This document shows, in pieces, positions 1-12,073 of a stretch of 64,000 nucleotides of DNA. Source of the stretch: Blepharisma japonicum. Lineage: Eukaryota > Ciliophora > Heterotrichea > Heterotrichida > Blepharismidae. Both the position numbers and the translations under genes were made by a program. How positions within the stretch are numbered: position 1 is the stretch's first letter; every line of letters starts with the position of its first letter. The notes beneath the pieces are model-generated. The model ran no database searches. It worked only from the letters and a program-made list of their open reading frames with translations, and was not told where the DNA came from. Where the stretch lies: NCBI GenBank assembly GCA_949751835.1, contig CATKHK010000012.1, positions 310,001 through 374,000 on the forward strand, given 5' to 3'.

Positions 1-585
1 TTAAACGCAGCTAGTTATTAAATTTAGATTTGCTTGTTATTTGGTTTGGATTTTCACTAGATATCATGATTCAATAGAAATTAATTTTATGCAGAATATG
101 TCAAAGATTAATTTATTGATAACAAGGCATTTATAAACTAAAGTTAAATAGATTTAATATTTAGATTATGCTTATGTTTTTAGGAACTTATCTTAGAGCA
201 ATAAGTAAAGAATTCAACTGCATATCTAAATAATAATTATAACCTACTATTTGCATTATTTTCTCTTAATTATATTATCTTTTAAAAGCTTTAATTCATA
301 ATTTTTTATCGATCCTAAAAAGGAAATCAAGAAGTACTGAAATAAGCAATCGTTAGTTAGTGAATCTTTAATCAATATTAAATATTGTGAAATAAACCAA
401 TATAAAATAATATCATTTGCTAACTATTGCTTTTAGTTTTATATAAATAAATATCTTGAATTAATAAAAATCATTTCATTGTGCAATATTTAAATCATCA
501 TCAACAGAAGTATAAATTAGAGAGGAATTTGTTTTAATAATATTTAAATATCCTTATAATATTTCTTTATGATATATTAATAAAT
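1..585. other. AT-rich upstream region of receptor copy A
   Basis: No convincing gene is seen on either strand. From about position 75 the sequence is recognisably similar to the region in front of the second receptor gene (from about 7030), so it belongs to the segmental duplication. This copy carries roughly 250 extra bases (about 230-480) that are missing in front of copy B. The last 60 bases before the start codon are the best conserved between the copies and probably hold the core promoter and the short 5' leader. Confidence 0.6.
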
Positions 586-3500
586 ATGCCCAGTATCAGC
601 TCTAGCAAGTCAGTTTGGGCTTGTATTTTTTGATTGATTTTCTTTGCACAATCCAACTCCTTTGACATATTGATTGTTTATTCAAATTCCACAAAGCCCA
701 TTATGCATAATCAAAACACTAGTACAAAGTTACTCAGCAAAAACTCAACTGGAATATTTTATTGCAATTTTCTATATTTCGAAGAAGAAATATCAAATCA
801 CCCAAATCTTATTGCAGTTTTCGATATTACAAACAATTTGAATTCGCAATTTGAGATCGCAAAAGTTTGCGAATTTAATTTACTGGTTCATTTTTTAGTT
901 TCTGATAGCTTGCCTTATAAAAGCAATTGGACTTTTTTGCTTTCAAGCTCTAAAGAAGACATAAACAAAGCAATAGCTTCAACTTTGGAATTTTTTAATT
1001 GAACTGATGGAATAGCTATTGCTGACGTAGAAAGGTATGAAAGCTTATATATGATGGCTTCAGAATATTCATCAAGGATTAATTTATTTTCAGTTGGCTC
1101 ACAAACCTTTTTTCAGGATCTAGTGGGAAGAGAAATCATGAAACTAGGCTCTTCTTTATTTTATTTATTTATGGATAAAGATCTTTCTCTTGAACTTCAG
1201 AAAAGTTTGGTTGCTTCGAAATTAATTATAAATGGAACAGGAATTCTGCTCATAGAAGATGGCAGCTATGAATCAAGCATTGAAGGTGCCCTCGCAATAG
1301 TGGATAAAGGAAGAGAATTAGTGAGCTCAAAAGAAATGTATTTAATTGATATAATTTCTGAAATGATTGATGTTCTTAGCACTGTCTCAAGTCCATATTA
1401 TATGCAAAAAGTTCTTGAAGAAAGGTGCATAAATAACCATTGTGTTAAAGAATTTTCATTAATAAATATTATTGAAGGCCAGAGAAAAATCGTTGGGTCA
1501 ATTAAAAAAGAGAAATTAATCTTGAATTTTCCTATTATTTTCCCTGGAAACTCTACGAGTATACCTATTTCGCAGAAAAAAGTGCTTTATTTTAGTGCTA
1601 GTAATGGGTCAACTGATCCTGGCGGGAATCCAGTAGCACTAGTCCCTATCAATACAAGAGGAATTACTTTGGCTTCTAAACATATAAATTCTGGTACAGA
1701 AATACTTCAAAAATTTCAAATTAAACTAAACGGTTTTGATTGTGGAGTCAATAGATATAATCCTGACTTTTGCCTATCTTGCTTTGGCAAAGATATTGAT
1801 AAGCTAGGCTTAGCTCATATTGGAGGCTTAAGCTCTGGTATGGCCATGGGAGAAATTGCCACATTTAAAAAATTAAACATCACTATTCCTGTTGTCAGTG
1901 CTACGAATGCTGATATATCTCTTGGGAATTCTACAAAATATCCTTACTATTCTAGGGTGAATTTGTCTAATTATGGTTTATTTGCTCAAATCCCGTTGCT
2001 TTTAAAAGCTATTGGGTGAAGCAATATGGCAGTTATATATCAAAATGACAGTATAGGGATTACCTTTAATTCTATTGTCTCACAAGCTTCTGCTAAACAA
2101 AACATAAACATCCTCAATATTAATCGGGCTATCCCAGCTGCTATGACTCGAGAACAAATAAGAAATTGAACAAGTGTTTTCCAAGAGGTTATAGACTTGA
2201 ATGTTAGGCTGGTATTCCTTACACTAAATGCTCCTTTGTGTAATTACGCAGTAGAGCTTTTTTATGATTTAGGAGTTAGAAAAGGGGACATTTTCTTTTA
2301 TTCAGGCTATCTTGACCAAATAAATTCAATTGGGACTAATGATGAGTTCCTCTACAAGAGGATAGAAATTGGGATACCATTAATGAGCGCCCAGCAGTCA
2401 AGTTTCATAGGAAATAAAGGGAAAGAAATCCATGATGAACTTTATACGACTTATAATAATACTGAGCCAGGATCATTTGCGTGTCCTTATTTTGATGCTG
2501 CGTATTTGATTGGTTCTGCCTTGGATTGGGCAATAAACCGTGGACTTGACTATGAAAATCCTACAGTCCTTCAAAAATCGATAAGAGATGTCAAGTTTAT
2601 AGGATGCACTGGAACAGTTTATATTCAAAAAAATAGCAATGATAGATCTTCAAGCAGTCTCTCTATTAAAGCAAATACTTATAGTCCTGAAATAGGTATA
2701 ACAGTTTATACAGTAGGCTATCTGAAGCCTTATAGCTCTGAATTCCTAACGATAATCCATCCTGTTATTTATGCAGATGGAACAACTATTAAACCTTCAG
2801 ACTTTAGGAATATTAGAACAAATTGTCCATTTGACGACAAATTAAAGCAAACATTTTCTAGAGGCCGAGCACTTGTTTTTGGTATTTGCTTTATTGTTGC
2901 TGGTATAACCGCCATTATAACCTTCATAATTTGGAAAAAATGATGGAACATAAAAATTGAGGATCTCATGACGCGCCAAGAAATTTCTGTTCAAGATTTC
3001 ATCATTGGTGCCAGTATAGTGATTGAATTTTTCCAACTTATTTCTATGGGACCTGAAATCAGACCTATGAATTCTTTTATTGCTAATATTGGAGATCTCC
3101 TGTCTTTAGACCTCGGAACTTTTTTAAAACTCGAGAAAGGCGTGTTTTGGTGACTTTCAACAGCAGTCATTGCTCTCTCTGGGTTTTGGCTATGTCTTTG
3201 TTTTATAGTACTGTTTCGAATTGACGAAAAATTCGAGCATATTTCTCTTTTCAAAGCTTTAGGATTTTTAGCTGACAAGTTAATGCCAATATTAGGAAAC
3301 TTATGTTTTATTCCATTTATATCAATTCTTCTTGATATTTTTGTATGTGATGAGTCAATAGGTAACAGTTTTACTAAAAGTTTCCTTGCGAAAGATTGCT
3401 ATCAGTTTTGCTGGCAGGACTCTCATATTATTTATGTTGTGCTGTCCACAGTTGCGTTATTTTGTTACGAGCCTTTAGCAGTTTTTTGCAGGCCTTTATG

Positions 3501-4385
3501 GCAAGAATTGCAGTCTAATTTGCACGTTAAATCAATTCCATTGTATCTTATGACAAAAACAGTTATTCAAGTAATATTGGTGGTAATGAATAAAACATTG
3601 AAAAGGAGTAGCGAAATAGCTCATGGGTGTGTGTTTACAGTATTGATAATTTTGTATACAGGATTTATATGGAAATTCAAAGCTTATAACTATGCAAGGT
3701 TTAATTGATGGCAGCAGCTAAGCCTCATTGGGATTGCTTGAATAGCGCTTTTATCAACCGCATGCGCTATTGATAGAAATACTAGTTTTCCTTATCTGGC
3801 CCTAATTTTGTCTGGATGGTTTTTAATTGCTACAGTTGGAGTAGCTGTTCAAAGAAGGAAATATCCAAGCTTGTTGTATAGAAAGAAAGGCAAGGATACT
3901 TCAACTTTATTCAAGTTTGCGTTCACCTTTGGAAAGCAATCAAAAATGTTATCATCAAAGATTACTCCTCAGAAATTAGACCTATATCAGTAATGTTTTA
4001 TATTAAAATTCAATAAGCCTAATTTGATGATAGATAATTGTAAATATTCTTTATTAAAAGATAATTAATATAAGCAATCTGCAATTTCTAATATATGTAG
4101 ATGATAATATAGCAGGCAAGTGCAAGAATTCTTTGCCTTTCAGTTTTTAAATAATAATCATTGCTTCTCGTAAGAAAGTATTGAGTATTTATTAAAACGC
4201 CATTTTTAATGAAAAATAAATAAATTAATTTGCATCAGCCATATACCATTTCTCTAATTATTCTAGTACTTTAAATTTTGATAAGAGTTGAAGATGCACT
4301 GATTCAAACTATGAGATTTGAGCTATAAGATGCATTAGGATACTTCTGATATTTGCAAATAAAAATTTTAATTAATGAAGAATTT
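75..4385. repeat. Segmental duplication, unit A
   Basis: About 4.3 kb here matches about 4.1 kb at 7030-11100 in the same orientation. The match covers the whole receptor gene plus upstream sequence and about 390 bases downstream, including shared stretches such as TTCTCGTAAGAAAGTATT. Similarity is high in the coding part and lower, with indels, in the flanks. The boundaries were judged by eye and are uncertain by some tens of bases. Confidence 0.8.
586..3993 (+). CDS. Multi-span receptor with two PBP1-like ligand-binding domains (copy A)
   Basis: The frame runs 1135 codons to TAA with several internal TGA codons read as Trp. The N-terminus looks like a signal peptide (a hydrophobic stretch ending near FAQSNS). 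Residues about 25-325 form a first extracellular domain. A second domain, about 331-755, starts with a typical ANF-receptor-like opening (strand, RGITLASKHINSG, KLNGFDCGVN) and is rich in N-glycosylation sites. A membrane span follows near residue 760, then about eight more hydrophobic segments, with a basic intracellular tail. Ligand-binding regions of this fold occur in class C GPCRs, receptor guanylate cyclases and bacterial amino-acid binders. I see no cyclase, kinase or ion-pore motif, and the membrane part is not a recognisable seven-span GPCR. It is probably a surface chemosensor; ligand and output are unknown. It is near-identical in length and sequence to the gene at 7302. Confidence 0.85.
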
Positions 4386-4725
4386 GCACTAGGACTGATA
4401 CAAATCGTTTTATTTGGTACAGTATATTATATATATGTAGTACAGCTGCATGTTGCTGGAAGAGAAGTGCAGTGTATACTATAGATTTCACAATAAAGAA
4501 ATACCATGTGGAAAATCTTAAGGATAGAATGAAGAATTATTATGAAGAAGTGGCAAATAAGAAGCACGAGCAGGTGGTACAGTTGATAATCGCAAACTGA
4601 CTATTAAAGAGCTCATAAGAGTTTCATAAGGTTTAGGCAACAAACAGTTTCCAATTAAATAAATAATCTGTTTATGAAAAATTAAAAGCAAATAAATTTA
4701 CTGCAAACACAGGAATCATATAAAT
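3994..4725. other. Intergenic, with duplicated tail and a possible ubiquitin-like relic
   Basis: The first 390 bases are the downstream part of the duplication. After about 4390 the sequence is unique. At about 4470-4610 one plus-strand frame, read with TGA as Trp, gives a protein-like stretch (YTIDFTIKKYHVENLKDRMK) loosely reminiscent of a ubiquitin-like domain. It has no start codon in that frame and ends at a TAA, so it is at most a relic. Confidence 0.4.
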
Positions 4726-6296
4726 ATGGAGGCCAAAGGATGCTCTGAGTCAAATTGTGAGCTTGAAGTTGAATCAGTTTTTTTAAAGCCTTGTGAAAGA
4801 ACTAAGAAAGCAATTCTTGATTTTTTGGAAAAAGAAAAGGCTCGTAAAGAGAAAATAAAGAGAAAGATTCTATCTTTATTTAGCCAAAATCTTTCAAATT
4901 CTGAAAATAGCTTTGAAGATCTCATTTACGAGTTAGATTCTGATTTAACTGATATTAATGATTGATGCATAGAAATATCTGAAGCTCAAAAAGTATCAAA
5001 ACTAAACCAGGACCCAATTTTAGAACTCTTGCCCTTGCAACCTGAAGAAGCTATTGATAAACTTACTTCATTTTTTCAAGAAAATCCAGATCCATATTGC
5101 AATGTAAAAGTATTTTATGGACTGACTGAGGAAATTGAGAAAATGATTGAAGACTTCATTAAAAACAAATTCGAAGCTATTCTAGATAAAAGACTCTTTA
5201 ACATTGAAAAAAACCTTGAAGAGCACAATAAAGCAATTAGTTCAAAGAATACAGAATTAGAAGAGGTTAAAAGCTTTATTCCTAGCTTAAAGGAATCTAT
5301 TGAGAAAAATCAAGGAGAAATTGAGACCTGAAAGGAAATTTTTGATTCTAATCTAGAAGCGATTGAGACTAAAAATCAAAGAGAAATTGATACCTGAAAG
5401 AAAATTCTTGATTCTAATCTAGAAGCCATTGAGTCTAAAAATCAAAGAGAAATTGATACCTGAAAGAAAATTCTTGATTCTAATCTAGAAGCCATTGAGT
5501 CTAAAAATCGAAGAGAAATTGAGACCTGAAAAAAAAAAACTTTATTCTAATCTAAAAGCTATTGAGACTAACAAGAGAGAATTTGAAGCCTGAAAGAAAA
5601 CAATAGAGTCTAAAATAGAAAATGAATTGGGTTTTATTAACACTCAAATTAATGATGCTGCTGACTTTCTGAGTAACCAGCAATTAACTGTTAATGAGAA
5701 ACTACAAAATATTAGAAATTATCAAATCGACAGTCTAACAATTGAATTAAAACAGAAATAGATACAATCTTGGATAGAGCAAATGATCCTGAAGCAGAAC
5801 AGGATTTCAGAAAAACTTGCTTATTTTGTGAAAATAAACTGGGTAAAACTGCCAATCCATCACTAAATAAAGCGTATCAACAATATTTAAGTAAATACAA
5901 TGAAAATGCATCACTTTATTCTCTTAAAGAGCCATCTAACGCCTTAAATTGACTGTTTTCAATACTGAAAGCGAATTAGAGGATGTTTATTTTTTAGAGG
6001 CTTGTGATTCTGTGCTTTTAAATTCATGCATAGCCCAACTTCCAAACAGTGAATTATTTTGTATTGGCTTTGATGGTAAAAAACTCTCTAATTCTTCATT
6101 TATAGCTGATAAAAATTTTCATATTCGCTATCTCCCAGCTGGGCGATATTCGATGTACTCGTCAGCTATTTACTTCAATGATAATGTTTTTTGTTTTGGA
6201 GGATCTAGTATGACGAATGATTCCAAAACTCAAACTCTATCTGAGAGATTTGATTTAGACAAAAATCAATGATTTGCATTAAATTCAATGCCACAG
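4726..6296 (+). pseudogene. Coiled-coil/kelch gene, 5' part (interrupted and frameshifted)
   Basis: From ATG at 4726 a frame runs through acidic and lysine-rich sequence, a segment GLTEEIEKMIEDFIKNKFE matching [18 protein letters not shown] of the intact U-box/kelch gene at 13800-15602, then a coiled-coil repeat block and kelch-like repeats ending at FDLDKNQW. The corresponding intact motif is also FDLDKNQW. The reading frame changes near 5530 (an A-run in the fourth repeat), near 5755 and near 5945, and no short GT-AG intron explains these shifts. Homology stops abruptly after the codons for SMPQ at 6296. The missing end of the kelch domain resumes at 11630, after a 5.3-kb inserted segment. 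No U-box is present. This is the host's own gene family and very probably a dead copy; small sequencing errors in the A-run could account for one break but not all. Confidence 0.75.
5320..5582 (+). repeat. 66-bp tandem repeat (22-codon coiled-coil unit)
   Basis: Four consecutive units start at 5320, 5386, 5452 and 5518. The first three are exactly 66 bp, and units 2 and 3 differ at only one or two bases. Each encodes a 22-residue unit close to TWKKILDSNLEAIESKNQRE, where W is a TGA codon. The fourth unit has an expanded A-run and a length change that shifts the frame. A fifth, diverged unit may follow. The near-identity of units 2 and 3 points to recent expansion. Confidence 0.85.
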
Positions 6297-6530
6297 GTAA
6301 AAATACTTAAAAGCCCAATATCAAAACCCCTCTATCTCTCTCTAAACCCAGCCACCGTTCTATATTAATATATAATTTCAAGCTTAATATTTAATAATGA
6401 ATTTATTTTAGATTAAGCTGATTATAAGTTACTCGTATCAATTTGAAAGCTGAAAGGTTTATATGAAAAGATAAGCATCTTCATTTACTTTTGAATTGTG
6501 TATACTTGAGCTTAACTTTAACTCAGGCAT

Positions 6531-6915
<385 letters not shown>

Positions 6916-7029
6916 TTTTAATCATTATTAATAGAAAATTCTTATAATATTCTAAATCATGCTAGCATTATACTTCTATCATAATATAATAAAATTGAAA
7001 TTATTAAAAAATTAGACTATTAGATTCAA

Positions 7030-10000
7030 TCAAAATTTAATCGTTATTCAGAATACGCCAGAGATTAATTTTATTTATAATTAAGTGTTTATAAATTAAA
7101 GTTAACAAGAGTGAAACTTTAGATTATGCTTCTAATTTGGTGGAATCTATCTTATAGCAATTAAGCAAAGAATCCAACTGCATATATAAGAAAATATTCC
7201 AATAGATTATAAAAATCATTGTATAATGCGAATTTGTTTTAATTATATTTAAATATCATAATAATATTTCTTTATGATGTTATTTCCCTTTTTATATAAA
7301 TATGCCTAGTCTCAGTTCTCACAAGTTAGTTTGGGCTTGCCTTTATTGGTTGATCTTCTTTGTACCATCAAGCTCCTTTGACTTATTAATTGCTTATTCA
7401 AATTCCACAGAGCCAATTATGCAAAGTTTAAAAACTAGTACAGAGTTACTCAGCAAAAACTCAACAGGAATATTTTATTGCAATTTTCGAAATTTCGAAG
7501 AAGAAATATCAAATCACCCAAATCTTATTGCAGTTTTCGACATAACAAACAATTTGAATTCGCAATTTGAGATCGCAAAAATTTGCGAATTTAATTTACT
7601 GGTTCATTTTTTAGTTTCTGATAGCTTACCTTATATAAGCAAGTGGACATTTTTACTTTCAAGCTCTAAAGAAGATTTAAACAAAGCAATCGCTTCAACT
7701 TTGGAATTTTTTAATTGAACTGATGGAATAGCTATTGCTGACGTAGAAAGGTATGCAAGCTTATATATGATGGCTTCAGAATATTCATCGAAGATTAATT
7801 TATTTTCAGTTGGCTCACAAACCTTTTTACAGGATCTAGTGGGAAGAGAAATCATGAAATTAGGTTGCTCTCTATTTTATTTATTTTTGAATAAAGAACT
7901 ATCTCTTAAACTTCAGAGAAATTTGGTTACTTCAAAATTAATTATAAATGGAACAGGAATTTTGCTTATAGAAGATGGCAGCTATGAATCAAGCATTGAA
8001 GGTGCCATCGCAATAGTGGATAAAGGAAGAGAATTAATCAGCTCAAAAGAAATGTATTTAATTGATATTATTTCTGAAATGATTGATGTCCTTAGCACTG
8101 TCTCGAGTCCATATTATATGCAAAAAGTTCTTGAAGAAAGATGCATAAATAACCATTGTGTTAAAGAATTTTCATTAATAAATATTATTGAAGGCCAGAG
8201 AAAAATCGTTGGATCAATTGCAAATGGTAAATTAAGTTTAATTTTTCCTATTATTTTCCCTGGAAACTCTACGAGTATACCTATTTCGCAGAAAAAAGTG
8301 CTGTATTTTAGTGCTAGTAATGGGTCAACTGATCCTGGCGGGAATCCAGTAACACTGGTACCTATCAATACAAGAGGAATTACTTTGGCTGTTAAACATA
8401 TAAATTCTGGGACGGAGATACTTCAAAAATTTCAAATTAAACTAAACGGTTTTGATTGTGGAGTCAATAGATATAATCCTGACTTTTGCCTATCTTGCTT
8501 TGGCAAAGATATTGATAAGCTAGGTTTAGCACACATTGGAGGCTTAAGCTCTGGTATGGCCATGGGAGAAATGGCCACATTTAAAAAATTAAACATCACT
8601 ATTCCTGTTGTCAGTGCTACAAATTCTGATATATCTCTTGGGAATTCTACAAAATATCCATACTATTCGAGAGTAAATTTGGATAATTATGGTTTAGTTT
8701 CTCAAATCCCTTTACTTTTAAAAGCCCTTGGGTGAAGCAATTTGGCAATTATATATCAAAATGACAGTATAGGGATTTCCTTTAACTCTATTGCCTCGCT
8801 AGCTTCTGCTAAACAAAACATAAACATCCTCAATACTAATAGGGCTATCCCAGCAGCTATGACTCGAGAACAAATAAGAAATTGAACAAGTGTTTTCCAA
8901 GAGGTTATAGATTTGAATGTTAGGCTGGTATGGCTTACACTAAATGCTCCTTTGTGTAATTATGCAGTAGAACTTTTTTATGATTTAGGAGTCAGAAAAG
9001 GAGATATTTTCATTTATGCAAGCTATCTTGACCAAATTAATTCAGTTGGGACTAATGATGAGTTCCTCTACAAGAGGATAGAAATTGGGATACCATTAAT
9101 AAATGCCCAGCAGTCAAGTTTCATAGGAAATAAAGGGAAAGAAATCCACGATGAGCTTTATACGACTTATAATAATTCTGAGCCAGGATCATTTGCGTGT
9201 CCTTATTTTGATGCTGCATATTTAATTGGCTCTGCCTTGGATTGGGCAATAAGACGTGGACTTGACTATGAAAATCCTACAGCCCTTCAAAAATCGATAA
9301 GAGATGTCAAGTTTATAGGATGCACTGGAACAGTTTATATTCAAAAAAATAGCAATGATAGATCTTCAAGCAGCCTCTCTATTAGAGCAAATACTTATAG
9401 TCCTGACACAGGCATAACAATTTATACAGTAGGCTATCTGAATCCTTATAGCTCTAAATTCCTAACCATAATCCATCCTGTTATCTATGCAGATGGAACA
9501 ACTATCAAACCTTCAGACTTTAGGAATATTAGAACAAATTGTCCATTTGACGACAAATTAAAGCAAACATTTTCTGGGGGCCGAGCACTGGTTTTTGGTA
9601 TTTGCTTTATTGTTGCTGCTATAACCGCCATTATAACTTTCGTAATTTGGAAGAAATGATGGAACATAAAAGTTGAGGATCTTAACACGCGCCAAGAAGT
9701 TTCTATCCAAGATTTCATTATTGGCGCTGGTATAGTGATTGAATTTTTCCAGCTTATTTCAATGGGGCCTGATATCAGACCTATGAATTCTTTTATTGAT
9801 GATATTGGAGATCTCCTGTCTTTAGACCTTGGAACTTTTTTAAAGCTCGAAAAAGGTGTATTTTGGTGGCTTTCAACAGCAGTCATTGCTCTCTCTGGGT
9901 TTTGGCTATGTCTTTGTCTTATAGTACTGTTTCGAATTGACGAAAAATTAGAGCATATTTCTTTTTTCAAAGCTTTAGGATTTTTGGCTGACAAGTTAAT

Positions 10001-11100
10001 GCCAGTATTAGGAAACCTATGCTTTATCCCATTTATATCAATCCTTCTTGATATTTTTGTATGTGATGAGTCAATAGATAACAGTTTTACTAAAAGTTTC
10101 CTTGCGAAAGATTGCTATCAGTTTTGCTGGCAGGGCTCTCATATTATTTATGTTGTGCTTTCCACAGTTGCATTATTTTGCTACGAGCCTTTAGCAGTTT
10201 TTTGCAGACCTTTATGACAAGAATTACAGTCTAATTTGCATGTTAAATCGATTCCGTTGTATCTTATGTCAAAAACAGTTATTCAAGTAATATTGGTGGT
10301 AATGAATAAAACATTGAAAAGGAGCAGCGAAATAGCTCATGGGTTTTTATTTACAGTATTGATAATTTTGTATACAGGATTTATATGAAAATTCAAAGCT
10401 TATAACTATGCTAGATTTAATTGGTGACAGCAGTTAAGTCTCATTGGGGTTGCTTGAATAACACTTTTATCAACTGCATGCGCTATTGATAGAAATACTA
10501 GTTTCCCTTATCTGGCTTTAATTTTGTCTGGATGGTTTTTAATTGTTACAGTAGGAGTGGTTATTCAAAAAAAGAAATACCCAAGCTTGCTGTATAGAAA
10601 GAAAGGCAAGGATACTTCAACTTTATTCAAGTTTGCGTTCACCTTTGGAAAGCAATCACAAATGTTATCATCAAAGATTACTCCTCAGAAATTAGACTTA
10701 TATCATTAGTGTCTTATATTAAAAGTAATAAGCCTAATTTGATGATATATAATTGTAAATACACTTACATTAAAAGATAATTAATATAAAACAACTCTAT
10801 CAATTTCTAATATATGTAGATGAAAATTTAGTAGGCAAATGCAAGCATTCTTTGCGTTTCAGCCTTTATTAATAATCATTACTTCTCGTAAGAAAGTATT
10901 GCATATTTATTAAAACGCCATTTTTAATGAAAAATAAATAAATTAATTTGTATCAGCTATATATCATTTATGTAATTACTTCCTTCAAATTTTGATAAGA
11001 GCCGAAGATACACTGATTCAAACTATGAGATTTGAGCCATTCAATGCATTATTATGCTCCTGATATTTGCAAATAAACATTATAATTTATGAAAAAATTA
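7030..11100. repeat. Segmental duplication, unit B
   Basis: Second unit of the receptor duplication, in direct orientation relative to 75-4385. The downstream 390 bases (10710-11100) match 3994-4385 with scattered substitutions and small indels. Because coding parts are much more alike than flanks, either selection or gene conversion has kept the genes similar. Confidence 0.8.
7302..10709 (+). CDS. Multi-span receptor with two PBP1-like ligand-binding domains (copy B)
   Basis: 1135 codons ending in TAG, exactly the length of copy A with no net indel. The architecture is the same: signal peptide, two tandem PBP1-like domains, a span near residue 760 and about eight further spans. Differences from copy A are mostly single substitutions, clustered where ligand-domain loops would be expected (for example around residues 200-215 and 310) and sparse in the membrane part. 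Trp codons differ as TGA/TGG between copies (9867 TGG against 3151 TGA; 10215 TGA against 3499 TGG; 10386 TGA against 3670 TGG). The frame is intact, so this copy is probably functional although it sits in a segment that broke a neighbouring gene. Its own upstream region is present, so it could be expressed independently. Confidence 0.85.
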
Positions 11101-11299
11101 CTTTAGCAGGTTTCTAACTTGCATATGCAATCAGGATTTTCTTGACTTTTTGGAGAGCTGCTTGTGCACTTTAAGTTCATTTGGCAGCTCTCTACTTGAA
11201 TTGCCAATTAATACTTGAAATAACGAATAGAAAATTGAAAGAACTAACTGTAGATGGTTCAAATATTTTTGTTAAATTTAAATTTTTACTCTACTTAAG

Positions 11300-11574
11300 A
11301 TGCCACACAGGTTATATCGATATAAGTTGCTTTGATACAATCTATGTTATATACTATGGCGACATAGAGTTTTATACATGCTATGTCAATACAAGTTATA
11401 TTGATAAAGGTTATGCCGACACAAATTATGCAAAAATAGGTTAATAACACAGTCTATGTCGATACAGGCTATATCGATACAGGTGTTATCGATACAGGTT
11501 ATGTCACTACAGGTTATGTCGATACAGGCTATGTCGATACAGGTTATGTCGATACAGGTTATGTCAATGATGCA
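11300..11574 (+). repeat. 15-bp minisatellite
   Basis: Tandem 15-bp units close to TATGTCGATACAGGT. The eight clearest run from 11455 to 11574, and increasingly diverged units extend back to about 11300. In one frame the unit encodes YVDTG, and part of it lies in an 87-codon open frame (11181-11444) that I do not believe is a gene. The array ends 47 bases before the right-hand junction of the inserted segment. Confidence 0.85.
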
Positions 11575-11621
11575 GACTAGGAAATAAAAACAAATTAGTA
11601 AGGAAACATATACTTAATGAT

Positions 11622-12073
11622 TGCCACAGCCTGATTCTCCAACACATTATGCAATCTTTAATGAGAATATTTTAATTTCAGGATTAACAAATAGAATTAT
11701 TATACGATATTCAGTTTCTAATGATTCTTACACAATGGTTCCTATTCAGGTCATAAAAGATAGAAAAAAATTGTGTTTAAGGTAGAGGGATTGTACTTAA
11801 TTGAGTGTGGAGTTGGCGGATTAATATATGAAAGCGGAATTGGTGATGATTAAGACTTGAAAGAAAATATCAGATTAATGATTGCTTAAGAAATCCTAAT
11901 CAAGTTTATTGTTCTTATAATAGGAGCAATATATTTTGAGTGCAAAAATAAGCGATGGATTTTATAAATTCAGAATAGATCAACAAGTAATTACCAAACG
12001 TTTAGATGGTAGCTACTTAATTTTTAAAAATAGTGATGATCAGTCAAGCAAGAAAATTCTTTTTGGTTTCTAA
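11622..12073 (+). pseudogene. Coiled-coil/kelch gene, 3' part (separated remnant)
   Basis: Resumes the kelch domain lost at 6296. The stretches NENILISG, RYSVSNDSYTMVP, GLYLIECGVGG, NQVYCSYNRSN and SDGFYKF match [43 protein letters not shown] and PDKYYQF of the intact gene at 13800-15602, in the same order. They fall in more than one frame with intervening stops, so the remnant is decayed. It ends at TAA 12071-12073, where the intact gene also ends its kelch domain. Together with 4726-6296 it makes one broken gene. Confidence 0.75.

Noticed and set aside
9485-9994. 169-codon minus-strand frame, also present in part at 2769-3278
   Set aside because: Antisense to the receptor membrane region, kept open because the sense strand is conserved.
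11181-11444. 87-codon open frame overlapping the 15-bp repeat
   Set aside because: It is mostly repeat-derived, has no similarity to anything and lies in a debris region.
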